Origin: AVCC01 sp039920865
Lineage (GTDB): Bacteria > Pseudomonadota > Gammaproteobacteria > Burkholderiales > Burkholderiaceae_D
Assembly (NCBI GenBank): GCA_039920865.1
Contig: JBDSCZ010000291.1
Location: forward strand, 1-36,467
Reading direction: 5' to 3'
DNA length: 36,467 bases
Shown here: positions 1 through 8,098 of the stretch, one piece after another
Layout: each line of letters opens with the position of its first letter
How positions within the stretch are numbered: position 1 is the stretch's first letter
The notes under the pieces: generated by a model
What the model was told of the DNA's origin: nothing
The model's input: the letters and a program-made list of their open reading frames with translations, nothing else
Database searches by the model: none
Position numbers and translations under genes: made by a program

Positions 1-160
1 CCGCAAGCCGGCCATGCGCGCGCAGCGGGTTATCCGGATCGCGATGGCTGATCGCGCTGCAGATCACACGCTCGGCGTTCCATTCCTCGACCCGATTCAG
101 CAGGCACATGTTGCCGTGATGCGGGATGTGGGCGGCGATCCAGGCGTGATCTAGCAGCAC
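1..160 (-). CDS. ApeP-like hot-dog dehydratase, N-terminal fragment (cut by window edge)
   Basis: The reverse strand reads on from the preceding gene into a reading frame of about 53 codons that leaves the window at base 1. It begins VLLDHAWIAAHIPHHGN and contains MCLLNRVEEW and AISHRDPDNPLR, which resemble the N-terminus of the FabA/FabZ-like 3-hydroxyacyl-ACP dehydratases of aryl-polyene clusters (ApeP type). The GTG at 158-160 is the best start: GGTGGA lies about ten bases upstream and it overlaps the end of the previous gene by ten bases. The expected role is dehydration of the 3-hydroxyacyl-ACP intermediate in each polyene cycle. The frame is too short for the ORF track and the catalytic residues lie outside the window, so the family call rests on the N-terminus and the context. 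Confidence 0.7.
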   Translation of the reverse strand, partial: MLLDHAWIAAHIPHHGNMCLLNRVEEWNAERVICSAISHRDPDNPLRAHGRLA

Positions 161-963
161 GGCAATATTTCCACCGCGAGCCTGCGGTTGTCGAGGTAAT
201 CGATCACGATTGCCGCTGATTCGCGCCTGGCCAGGGATAGCAGCAGCGGCAGGCTGCGCGCCGCGGGTATGCTGCGCCGCAGCTGTTCGAGCGCGCTGTC
301 TGCCATCTTATCGGCCATTCTGTCGGCCGTGACGGCGCTCAGTGCGACGCTGATTCTGGCCAGCGATTGCGCGCTGCGGGCCGGTACCAGCGCGAGTCCG
401 ATGCCAAACTCGTCGGCAATCGGGCGGGCCTGGTGCAAGGGTTCCGGATAGGTGGTGTCGCAGGCGATTAGCAGGCACGGCGTATGGTCGACCACCACTT
501 GCGCCAATGCTTCGAGCAAGCCGGCGCCGAAGCTCGCATCGTACGCAGACAGCACCGAGGAGGTTGCCATCGCGCCGGCTGCAATGCTCCAGTAGCCGGC
601 GGCGGCGTTATGGACCGAGTTGTGAAAACGGGTCGGTGAAATCAGCCGGTCGTCGGACGCCAGCATCTCGCAAATTTCATGGCAGGTCTTGCCGTCGCCG
701 CCGGATGCGGCGAACACGGTTGGCAAGCGCGCGACGTCCAGACCTGCCATTACCGCAGCTTCGAGGCCGACCGCCAGCGATAATTTGACGATAGGGCCGC
801 AACGGCGTCGTTCTGCCGGCGGGAGCGAGGCCGGCGCAGGCATCACGGTGGCCTGATACTGATAGGCGGCGGCGCCGGTCAGCAGCGCGCGGCTGCTCGG
901 CCAGTCGGTGAATCCTGGTCCGAGCAGGCCGATGCCGTCGATATAAGCAGTAAGAGTATTCAT
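151..963 (-). CDS. Ketosynthase-like protein without catalytic Cys (ApeC-like chain-length partner)
   Basis: The 270-residue product has a thiolase-fold start (YIDGIGLLGPG) but is much shorter than a full ketosynthase. Where the active partner upstream has SACSSS, this protein has SAYDAS, so the nucleophilic cysteine appears to be replaced by tyrosine. The usual HGT and GFGGTN motifs are absent. In aryl-polyene systems a small inactive KS-like protein (ApeC) pairs with the active KS (ApeO); the same heterodimer role is inferred here from adjacency. The ATG at 961-963 was chosen because it overlaps the KS stop codon as ATGA; an in-frame start 13 codons upstream would add residues lying inside the KS gene. 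Partner assignment is inference; the missing Cys is directly visible. Confidence 0.75.
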   Translation of the reverse strand: MNTLTAYIDGIGLLGPGFTDWPSSRALLTGAAAYQYQATVMPAPASLPPAERRRCGPIVKLSLAVGLEAAVMAGLDVARLPTVFAASGGDGKTCHEICEMLASDDRLISPTRFHNSVHNAAAGYWSIAAGAMATSSVLSAYDASFGAGLLEALAQVVVDHTPCLLIACDTTYPEPLHQARPIADEFGIGLALVPARSAQSLARISVALSAVTADRMADKMADSALEQLRRSIPAARSLPLLLSLARRESAAIVIDYLDNRRLAVEILPCC

Positions 964-2165
964 GGCGGGGACTGTGTGGCGCGAGCAAAGATGAGGCTGC
1001 AATTGGTGCCGCCGAAACCGAACGAGTTGGTCAGGACGCGATCGACGCGTTGCGCCTGATTCTGCAGCAGGTAGTTCAGCGCGAGCGCCGGATCAAGCCG
1101 CATGGTATTGACGCCGCCCGGCAGCAAGCCGTGCTGCAGCGCGAGCGCGCAGATGACCGCCTCGACGCCACCGGCGGCCCCCAGCGTATGGCCGGTTGCG
1201 CCCTTGGTCGAGCTGCATGCGGTGGTTGTTCCGAACAAGGCGTTGACCGCCTTGCCTTCTGCCGCGTCATTGGTCTGGGTGGCGGTGCCGTGCAGGTTGA
1301 TGTAATCGATCTGGTCCGGCCTCAGATTGGCCATCGCGAGCGCGTTTTGCATTGCGATTCTGGCACCCAGGCCGTCCGGATGCGGCGACGACATGTGATG
1401 GGCGTCGCTCGACTCGCCTATCCCGAGCAACAGCACCGCGTCGGCATCCAGAGCGTCGGGCATCCGTTCCAGCAGCACAACGGCGGCCGCTTCACCGATC
1501 GAGATGCCGTTTCGTGCGTCGTCATACGGACGGCAGGCTTGCGATGAGAGCAGGCCGAGCGAATTGAATCCGTACAGCGTTGTCAGGCACAGCGAATCGA
1601 CGCCGCCGACCACGGCCGCATCGATGATGCCGGCCTCGATCATGCGGCGGGCGGAGGCGAATACTTTTGCGCTGGAAGAGCAGGCCGAGGAGATGGTTGC
1701 CGCAGGTCCGCTCAAGCCAAAATAGCGTTGCGTGAAATCGGTGGCCGAAAAAGTGTTGTGGGTGCTGCGGTAAATGAAATCGGTAGGTAATGCGCCGGAT
1801 GTGGCATTGCGCCGGCGGTAAGCCAGTTCGGTCTGCAGAATCCCGGCAGTGCTGGTGCCGAGAAACACGCCGATTCGTCCGTGGCCATATTTTTGTGCCG
1901 CTGCGTTGACCGCTTCGGCGAAACCGTCCTGCTCCAGCGTCATTTGCAGCAGACGGTTGTTGCGGCAGTCGTAGTCCCGAAAGTCGGAGCGGATGACGAC
2001 ATCATCCACACCAGCGACCTGCCCGATATACGTGTCGAGATCAACCGTGTCGAAATCGCAGTGCGTCAAGCCGCTCCTGCGTTGGCGCATTGCATCCAGC
2101 GTTTGTGAAAGGCCGTGGCCGATACAGCTGGTGGTCGTGAAGCGGGAGAGGAGTAGCGGTTTCAA
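960..2165 (-). CDS. Beta-ketoacyl-ACP synthase, active type (ApeO-like)
   Basis: This is a FabF-type condensing enzyme of about 401 residues. The catalytic residues are visible: Cys about 162 in ISSACSSSA, His about 292 in NLHGTATQTND, Lys/His about 321/326 in STKGATGHT, and the glycine-rich NSFGFGGTN near the C-terminus. It should catalyse malonyl-ACP condensation to extend the polyene, together with the inactive KS-like protein encoded immediately downstream (4-base overlap). The start is uncertain: no ATG is available at the N-terminus. A TTG at 2165 gives MKPLLLSRF, which fits the family N-terminus; another TTG at 2192 adds nine residues. Neither has a clear ribosome-binding site. It is separated from the deacetylase gene by a short gap. 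Confidence 0.85.
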   Translation of the reverse strand: MKPLLLSRFTTTSCIGHGLSQTLDAMRQRRSGLTHCDFDTVDLDTYIGQVAGVDDVVIRSDFRDYDCRNNRLLQMTLEQDGFAEAVNAAAQKYGHGRIGVFLGTSTAGILQTELAYRRRNATSGALPTDFIYRSTHNTFSATDFTQRYFGLSGPAATISSACSSSAKVFASARRMIEAGIIDAAVVGGVDSLCLTTLYGFNSLGLLSSQACRPYDDARNGISIGEAAAVVLLERMPDALDADAVLLLGIGESSDAHHMSSPHPDGLGARIAMQNALAMANLRPDQIDYINLHGTATQTNDAAEGKAVNALFGTTTACSSTKGATGHTLGAAGGVEAVICALALQHGLLPGGVNTMRLDPALALNYLLQNQAQRVDRVLTNSFGFGGTNCSLIFARATQSPP

Positions 2166-2231
2166 TGGGGGATTCGCAAAGGGTTCCAGCAAGTTCAGGG
2201 TTTGTCAGTGTAGCGCGCCGATTTTAACAAA

Positions 2232-3110
2232 CTAGCGCAGGCTGCGACCGAAGTCGGATTCGGCAGATTCGGCACCTTCGGCCGCGCAGCGTAGCGTAAC
2301 AAATCGCAGGCCGGCATCGTGAACGGTGTTGATTAACGTTGGCAGCACTTCAAGCAACACCGGAATGCCGGCCGGCGTGCGCGCGCAATTGCCGTCATGC
2401 AACAGCAGTATGGAGCCGGCCTTCATGTCATGCAACAATCGGCGGCAGACCGCCGCAGCGTCCGCGCTGCGGGTGTCGTAACCGCGCCGGCTCCACGCTG
2501 CTAGCCGCAGTCCGAGTCGTGCCAGCACCGGGTCGAGCAACGGATTGCGCAAGCCGGCAGGCGCGCGGAAAAACATCGGCCGCTGCCCGGTGATCCGGGT
2601 CAAGGTTTCCTGTCCGGCCTGGATCTCGCGCATAATACCCGCGCTGCCGAGCAGCGAAAAATAGTGCGGGTGACGCTGGCTATGGTTTTCCACCGCATGG
2701 CCGCGATCGGCGATGTTCTTGCACAGCTCGGGATAACGGGCGGCGTTGTCGCCGATGCAAAAGAACGTCGCCTTGACATCGTAACGGTCGAGCAGGTCGA
2801 GCACCTGCGGCGTGACTTCAGGGTCGGGACCGTCATCGATCGTGAGCGCGATTTCGCCGCGTGCGGCAGCGGCCGGCGGCAAGCGGGTCCAGTTGGCACC
2901 GAGCCAGGTACTGCGGGGCAACAAGCCGGTCAATGCGAGGACAAGGTGATTGGCAATGATGACCGCCAGCACCCAGGCCCATGCGCGCGGTTGAATGACG
3001 ACAGCCAGCAGCATCGCCGCATGCAGTGCCACAGTAATGCGTATCAGCAGCGGCATCCGCCAGCGCACCGGTCGAGGTGGCGTGATTCGTGGCGTTAGTG
3101 GTGACATCAT
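2232..3110 (-). CDS. Polysaccharide deacetylase (NodB/CE4 family), membrane-anchored
   Basis: The 292-residue product has a hydrophobic N-terminus with about two membrane segments (residues 20-65), then a CE4 domain. The NodB motifs are all present: LTIDDGPD (metal-binding Asp pair), ENHSQRHPH (metal-binding His residues), FFRAPAG, WSRRGYDTR and a final LLLHDG. This predicts a metal-dependent N- or O-deacetylase facing the periplasm. It starts within the stop codon of the alpha/beta hydrolase gene (ATGA overlap), so it belongs to the same operon. Such a gene is not part of the core E. coli aryl-polyene set as I know it. Removing an acetyl group from an amino-sugar of the pigment's lipid or glycan anchor is a plausible but unproven role. 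Confidence 0.88.
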   Translation of the reverse strand: MMSPLTPRITPPRPVRWRMPLLIRITVALHAAMLLAVVIQPRAWAWVLAVIIANHLVLALTGLLPRSTWLGANWTRLPPAAAARGEIALTIDDGPDPEVTPQVLDLLDRYDVKATFFCIGDNAARYPELCKNIADRGHAVENHSQRHPHYFSLLGSAGIMREIQAGQETLTRITGQRPMFFRAPAGLRNPLLDPVLARLGLRLAAWSRRGYDTRSADAAAVCRRLLHDMKAGSILLLHDGNCARTPAGIPVLLEVLPTLINTVHDAGLRFVTLRCAAEGAESAESDFGRSLR

Positions 3111-3790
3111 TCGGCAGTTTTCCCCGTGTCGGGTCTCAGGTTAGGGAATGTCTGATCGAGAAAATTTTCCCACAACTTGGCCCAGGTCGGCCAATCGTGG
3201 CCGCCCGGGATGGTATCGACATGCTGCGTTGCCAGTGCTGCCGCAACTTGTTCCAGGCCAGGGGCAAAGCGGTCCTGGCTTCCGTAGCCCAGATGGATGC
3301 AAGCTGGCTCCTTGCGGGCCTGCAGCCAGCGCCACATCCGCCGCTCCGCATCCTCGTCCTCAATCGCATCTGCCGGCCATTGGTCGAGGCCGCCGGCAGC
3401 TTCGATTTCGCGCAACAGCATGCGGTTGCCCGGATAAGGCGACAGCAGGCATAAACCATCGACCTGCCCCGGATAGCGATCGGCATAGGCAATGGCGATC
3501 AGGCCGCCGATCGATATGCCGCCCAGCCAGATGTCGTGATAATGCTGGCGCCGGGCGGCTTGCATCAGCTCGGTGTCGATGCGTTGCAGCGTGGAACCAT
3601 TCGTCGTCTCGCCGATATAGTCGATACCGAGATCCACCAGCGTCAAATCGATCGGTAGTCGGCGCTGGCGTAGCGCGGCTATGAAGCCGGCCGCGACAAA
3701 ATCTTCCGGTTGTTGCAGCGCGCCCGGCAACAGGATCACCAGACTCTTTGCTGGCCGATCCGTATGTGCAAAATCATGCAGGATGCGCAT
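3107..3790 (-). CDS. Alpha/beta hydrolase fold protein
   Basis: The 227-residue product shows the nucleophile elbow GGISIGG (Ser), an acid candidate in YGSQDRFAPG and a C-terminal His in GGHDWPTWAK, in the order expected for an esterase or thioesterase of the alpha/beta-hydrolase fold. There is no obvious signal peptide, so a cytoplasmic enzyme is likely. The gene starts three bases after the exporter stop and overlaps the deacetylase start, placing it firmly in the pigment operon. It could be a thioesterase or esterase releasing or trimming the aryl-polyene ester. The substrate cannot be read from the sequence. Confidence 0.8.
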   Translation of the reverse strand: MRILHDFAHTDRPAKSLVILLPGALQQPEDFVAAGFIAALRQRRLPIDLTLVDLGIDYIGETTNGSTLQRIDTELMQAARRQHYHDIWLGGISIGGLIAIAYADRYPGQVDGLCLLSPYPGNRMLLREIEAAGGLDQWPADAIEDEDAERRMWRWLQARKEPACIHLGYGSQDRFAPGLEQVAAALATQHVDTIPGGHDWPTWAKLWENFLDQTFPNLRPDTGKTAE

Positions 3791-3793
3791 CGC

Positions 3794-6226
3794 TCAGCTG
3801 ACCTTCGCGTTGCGGCGGGCGGCGCTGTTGTCGGATTGCCCATCGGCAAAGCTTGCGGCAAAAATCAGTGCCAGTACCGCGCCGGGTCCGACGGTGGTGC
3901 CGATCGCCTGCAACACCGGCACCTGTGAAAATCCGAGCAGGCCGAAGCCGGCGACGGTGGTCATGTTCGCAAATACCAGCGACGTCAGCGTTTGCGGCGA
4001 GATGCCTGACTTCCCATTTTCGCCGTCCTTGCCGCCAAAAAATAATGCATAGTTCGATCCCACTGCAACTATCAGCAGCAGGCCGACCAGATGCAGTATC
4101 GTCAGGCGCTGGCCGCACAATGCCAGCACTGCAACCACGACGATCACCACCGCGACCAGCGGCAGCAGCACCCGCGCGACGCGCGACGGCGAGCGCAATG
4201 AAAGCAACAGCAGCACGACGATCGCCGCCAAGCCGCCCAGCGACAGCATGACCGCTTCGCGCAGATAACCGGAATACAGCTTGTCGGACTCGGCTTTCAA
4301 ATCGACGAACAAGGCATTCGCCTGTCCGGCCGCAGCAAGCGCGGCGCGAACCGGCGCCACCGCAAGTCCGTTTGGCTGCGCGTTCGTCTGCACCCCTGCA
4401 GGCGCGGTCAACGGCAATACCGCGTTCCAGCGCGCGCCGCGTTGAAACAAGAGTGAATCGACTGCCAGCGCAATGGACGTGTTATCGAGATCGGCGCGTT
4501 GCAGCGGCGCGCGATTTTTCGCGCTGGCGACATCGGCTAGAAAGGGCTTGAACACTGCCGCACGTACCGGCAAACCGGTGGTCGCCTGGTTCAGGCGCTG
4601 TTCGAGGTCGGCCGCCGGCAGGCTGGCCTGACGCGCCCTTTGGGTGGCGACGCTCGGCAGATAGCGGCTCGGACTCTCAAAACCTGCCAGCGCACCGTTA
4701 CCTACCAAACGCTCCAATTGCGCGGATACTTTCTCGGCCGACTGCAATACCGATTCGCGGCCGGTGCCGGATACGATCACCATGTAACGTACATCCGGCG
4801 CGCCCATATCGGCGCGCAGCCGGGCATCGGTGGCCTGGTCGGCCAGGGATACCGGGCTGAGCGATGACAGTTCCGGATTCAACAGCGTCGCACGGTGCTG
4901 GACCAGTACGACGGAGGCGACCAGCGTGAGCAGCACCAACGGCCATCGCAAGCGCGGGGCAACGCGTGCCAGGCGGGTTAGTTTGTTGCCGATGGCCGAG
5001 ACGTCGCGGATCCGGAAATCGGCAGGCAGCAGGCGCGGCAAGACAAAACGGGTTACCGCCGCCGCCGCGACCAGGCCGGAAATCGAATACAAGCCGAGCT
5101 GCGCCAAGCCGGGAAAACTCGATAGCAGCAACGATGAGAAGCCAACGATCGAGGTCAGCACGCCGAGCCGAATCGTGGGCCAGAAATCTTTTACCCAATC
5201 GGGCGCCGTGCCGGTGCTTGCCGCGCTCGACTGGCGCGACTGGACGAATAGGTAAATCGAATAGTCGACTGCCTCACCTATCAGTGTGATGCCGAAGCCG
5301 AGCGTAATGCCATGCACCATGCCAAAGCCGAGACTGACTGCGACCACGCCGACCAATGCGCCCGAGACTACCGGCAATAATCCGAGCGCGAGTGCGGTGA
5401 ACGAACGGTAGACCACAAGCAACAGCGTAATGATGATCAGGGAGCTGATGATCGATAGCCGGGTCACTTCGGTTTTGATGGTTTGGCGCGACAGTACCGC
5501 GAACACGCCGGGGCCGGTCATCACCAGTTTTGCGGCAGAGGCGGGCGCGCCCTGCTGCTGCCGGGCGGCGTCAAAGGCATTCTGGATCCGCATCATTGCC
5601 TGTTGCTGCGCATCGATGTCGGCACCCGGCGCGCGCGTCTGCGCCAGCAGCAGCGCTCGGGCGCCATCGCGCGAAGCCCATGCACCGTTGCGCATTTGCG
5701 GATGGGTGCCGGCGCCGATCTGCTCGAACAGCTGAACCAGTTCGCCGGTCGGGTCATGCGGCAGCAGCGGCTTGATCAGCAAGCCGGCGGGGGATGTCAG
5801 CAAATCGATCGTGTCGCCGATGGCGTCATGCAAGCCCGCCACGGTGAAGCGCTCGGGCGTCACCGCAGGGCTCAACAGATAGCGATTGTCGAACAGGAAC
5901 GCCTGATCGCGCTGCGCATTGACAGGCTCGCCATTGTTCACCGCGACAAACGCCGGATCAGCGCGCAGTTTCTTCGCGATTTCTTTCGACAGCGCGGCGC
6001 GCGTCGGCGCGTCGGCGCCTTCGATGCCGGTCAGGATCAAACGGGACACCACACCGTCGCGCAACTGATCCAGCAATACCTGCTGCTCCTTGGTCGGCGA
6101 CTGCGGCAGGAAGGCCGACAGGTCGGTCGTAAACGTCGTGCGGCTGATGACGAGCGCGCAGATGACAACCCCCATCAGCCATGCAGCAAGCGCGATCCGG
6201 CGGTTTTGCGAGCCGGATTTTTTCAT
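3794..6226 (-). CDS. MMPL/RND-family exporter (ApeM-like)
   Basis: The 810-residue protein has the two-repeat architecture of MMPL lipid transporters. The N-terminal membrane helix (residues 10-30) is followed by a large periplasmic loop and a helix bundle containing GFGITLIGEAVDYSIYLF; a second periplasmic loop and a second bundle follow, with NYALFFGGK in the equivalent place. This family exports lipids and large hydrophobic metabolites across the inner membrane using the proton gradient. In aryl-polyene and xanthomonadin clusters the exporter is paired with a LolA-like carrier, as here: its ATG overlaps the stop of the LolA-like gene. Transport of the finished aryl-polyene lipid towards the outer membrane is the likely job. 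The short segment after the last helix is typical of the family. Confidence 0.88.
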   Translation of the reverse strand: MKKSGSQNRRIALAAWLMGVVICALVISRTTFTTDLSAFLPQSPTKEQQVLLDQLRDGVVSRLILTGIEGADAPTRAALSKEIAKKLRADPAFVAVNNGEPVNAQRDQAFLFDNRYLLSPAVTPERFTVAGLHDAIGDTIDLLTSPAGLLIKPLLPHDPTGELVQLFEQIGAGTHPQMRNGAWASRDGARALLLAQTRAPGADIDAQQQAMMRIQNAFDAARQQQGAPASAAKLVMTGPGVFAVLSRQTIKTEVTRLSIISSLIIITLLLVVYRSFTALALGLLPVVSGALVGVVAVSLGFGMVHGITLGFGITLIGEAVDYSIYLFVQSRQSSAASTGTAPDWVKDFWPTIRLGVLTSIVGFSSLLLSSFPGLAQLGLYSISGLVAAAAVTRFVLPRLLPADFRIRDVSAIGNKLTRLARVAPRLRWPLVLLTLVASVVLVQHRATLLNPELSSLSPVSLADQATDARLRADMGAPDVRYMVIVSGTGRESVLQSAEKVSAQLERLVGNGALAGFESPSRYLPSVATQRARQASLPAADLEQRLNQATTGLPVRAAVFKPFLADVASAKNRAPLQRADLDNTSIALAVDSLLFQRGARWNAVLPLTAPAGVQTNAQPNGLAVAPVRAALAAAGQANALFVDLKAESDKLYSGYLREAVMLSLGGLAAIVVLLLLSLRSPSRVARVLLPLVAVVIVVVAVLALCGQRLTILHLVGLLLIVAVGSNYALFFGGKDGENGKSGISPQTLTSLVFANMTTVAGFGLLGFSQVPVLQAIGTTVGPGAVLALIFAASFADGQSDNSAARRNAKVS

Positions 6227-6816
6227 TGTGCGCTAATACGTTCGATCGTCATCACCGCGCGGTCGCCGTCGGTTTGAATGACTTCGATGCTGCGCACGTT
6301 GTCGCGCATGCCGGCAATCCGGATCAGATGAACCAGCGTCAACAACTTCGCATCGGTCGGCCACAACGTGAGCGTCCAGCGTTCAGCCGGGCCATCGAGC
6401 TTGAGCCGGAATGCGCGTTCCAGCGCCTTGCGGTCGCCCGCCAGCGTGCCGCGGATGCTGTCGATGAAGGCGCCGAGTTCCGGATATTGCTGCAGCTGCA
6501 CCGTATGCTTTTGGCGCCCGCGTTCAAGCATCAGGGTGTCACCTTCGACCACCATCGTTTCCAGTTTCGGTTTGGCGGTGCGCTTCTCCAGGCGATCGGG
6601 TGCGCTATACGCCAGCTCGCCGGACGATTCAATCGGGCGGTCGAGAATCGATAAGTATTTTTTTTCCACGAAGCTGGCACGGCCGGGTTTTGCCTGCGCC
6701 AACGACTGCATCAGCTGGTCGATAGTCCAATCCGCCGCGAACGATGTAAGCGGCGCCATCACGCACAATGACAGCATAAGGAAACTTAGCCCGCGGCGTA
6801 ACAATGCAATACTCAT
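6223..6816 (-). CDS. LolA-like outer-membrane lipid carrier (ApeL-like)
   Basis: The 197-residue product starts with a Sec-type signal peptide (hydrophobic residues about 8-27, ending near SFAADW), so it should be periplasmic. The mature part resembles the LolA-like proteins of aryl-polyene clusters, with SFVEKKYLSILDRPIESSGE and a following LAYSAPDRLEK strand segment. These proteins are thought to carry a lipid through the periplasm in a half-barrel pocket. The ATG at 6814-6816 is chosen over the TTG just before it because GAGGA lies eight bases upstream. The gene follows the acyltransferase stop by a few bases and overlaps the exporter start by four bases. Confidence 0.82.
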   Translation of the reverse strand: MSIALLRRGLSFLMLSLCVMAPLTSFAADWTIDQLMQSLAQAKPGRASFVEKKYLSILDRPIESSGELAYSAPDRLEKRTAKPKLETMVVEGDTLMLERGRQKHTVQLQQYPELGAFIDSIRGTLAGDRKALERAFRLKLDGPAERWTLTLWPTDAKLLTLVHLIRIAGMRDNVRSIEVIQTDGDRAVMTIERISAQ

Positions 6817-6819
6817 CAA

Positions 6820-7764
6820 TCAATCCTCACTACCATCGGTCTCGGTCCCGGCTTTTGCGGTGGCCCAGAAATTAAAAAAATTAAACCAGTTGTAGGGTGC
6901 GCGCCGGCAGTATTTCTCCAGCAATGCGGCGTAGCGGATCATCGCCCGCTGCATCTCCGCTTGCCGCTGTCCCTTCGGAATTTGGGAAAAATCGGCTAAT
7001 TTCTCGAAGTGGATTTCATACCTGTTTCCACCAAGGTACAGCCCAACCATGAAAATCACCGGACGGCGCAGGATCGCTGCCATGCGAAACGGACCCAGCG
7101 GCATTTTTGCCGGACTGCCAAGCAGTTCCACCGGATGCATCGCGTCGTTGTTGAAGGTGCGGTCAGCAAGCATGCCGACCAGGGTGCCTGCGTTCAGGCA
7201 TGCATTCACCTTCAGCATCGAGTCGACATGACCCAGTCCGATGATATCCTGCTGCGCCGCCGGATTGATGGCCGACAGCATCTGGTTGATCTTGCGCGCG
7301 TTTTCTTCGTACATCGCCATCGCGATCTTGAGCCCGGTATGGCGTCGCCCCAACGCGCGGATTACCTCGAAACTGCCCATGTGCGCGCCAATCAGAAATA
7401 CGCCCTGACCATCGATCATCGCATCCAGCATCTGCTGTTCGCCATGCACGTCGATCTGGAACAGGTCGAAGCGCTGGTTAAGCAGATAGATACGGTCGTG
7501 GATGGTAGCAGCGAAACTGAAGAAGTGCTGGTAGATGTCGTTCCAGCGTGCCGGACGATTCAGCACGCGGGCCAGATAGTCGCGCGACGCGGCACGGCTC
7601 GCCGGTGCGAACAGCAGGAAGTAGGCTGCGATGCCGTGCAATACCCCACGCCCCACGCGCCTGCCGAGATGCAGCGAGATCCAGGTCATCGCACGCAACA
7701 TCAGCATGTTGCTGCGTTCCGGCCGGTGCGACCAGTCCGCAGCATTTCTGTTGGTCGATTCCAC
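6820..7764 (-). CDS. LpxL/HtrB-like lysophospholipid acyltransferase
   Basis: The product (about 314 residues from the GTG at 7762-7764) matches the LpxL/HtrB family: a hydrophobic N-terminal stretch (HGIAAYFLLFAPASRAAS), the HX4E-type motif in GAHMGSFEVIRAL, then GTLVGMLADRTF and PLGPFRMA. These enzymes transfer an acyl chain from acyl-ACP to a membrane lipid. In the pigment cluster it probably attaches the polyene acyl chain to a lipid or glycolipid acceptor. E. coli ApeJ combines glycosyltransferase and acyltransferase parts; here the functions look separate, with the glycosyltransferase gene in the rightward unit. An upstream ATG (7818) lies well inside the dehydratase gene, so the GTG just after the dehydratase stop, with GAAGG upstream, is preferred. 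Confidence 0.85.
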   Translation of the reverse strand: MESTNRNAADWSHRPERSNMLMLRAMTWISLHLGRRVGRGVLHGIAAYFLLFAPASRAASRDYLARVLNRPARWNDIYQHFFSFAATIHDRIYLLNQRFDLFQIDVHGEQQMLDAMIDGQGVFLIGAHMGSFEVIRALGRRHTGLKIAMAMYEENARKINQMLSAINPAAQQDIIGLGHVDSMLKVNACLNAGTLVGMLADRTFNNDAMHPVELLGSPAKMPLGPFRMAAILRRPVIFMVGLYLGGNRYEIHFEKLADFSQIPKGQRQAEMQRAMIRYAALLEKYCRRAPYNWFNFFNFWATAKAGTETDGSED

Positions 7765-7768
7765 TGGC

Positions 7769-8098
7769 TTATGCCTTCGCCGGGATGGGAATCGAGCCGG
7801 TGGCGACTTTGCGTGCATCGCTCAGGATGTCGAATCGGATCGAGCGATTGTCTGAAATCTGAAAGCTGACCGACACCGGCTCGCCGGGGCGAGCCGGGCT
7901 GAGAAATTTTACCGAGTTGATCCGGCATGAGGACAGGTCGATGCCGATTGCGTCACCGATCGCGTGCAAGGTTTCATCCAGCAGCACCACGCCCGGCACG
8001 ATCGGCTGGCCCGGAAAGTGGCCGGCGAAGGCCGGATGATCCGATGCAATTTGCAACTGGTTCAGCGACTGCGTGGATCGTGTCGGTCCGATCGTCAT
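7769..8098 (-). CDS. ApeI-like hot-dog dehydratase
   Basis: This is a short hot-dog protein of 109 residues. It contains HPAFAGHFPGQPIVPGVVLLD, the FabZ-like substrate segment in which the His of GHFPGQP is the catalytic candidate, followed by VKFLSPARPGEPV. This matches the ApeI type of 3-hydroxyacyl-ACP dehydratase in aryl-polyene clusters. It should dehydrate the hydroxyacyl intermediate to an enoyl group, complementing the second dehydratase at the window edge. The start at 8096-8098 overlaps the ligase stop as ATGA; a start ten codons upstream would lie inside the ligase gene. Confidence 0.82.
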   Translation of the reverse strand: MTIGPTRSTQSLNQLQIASDHPAFAGHFPGQPIVPGVVLLDETLHAIGDAIGIDLSSCRINSVKFLSPARPGEPVSVSFQISDNRSIRFDILSDARKVATGSIPIPAKA

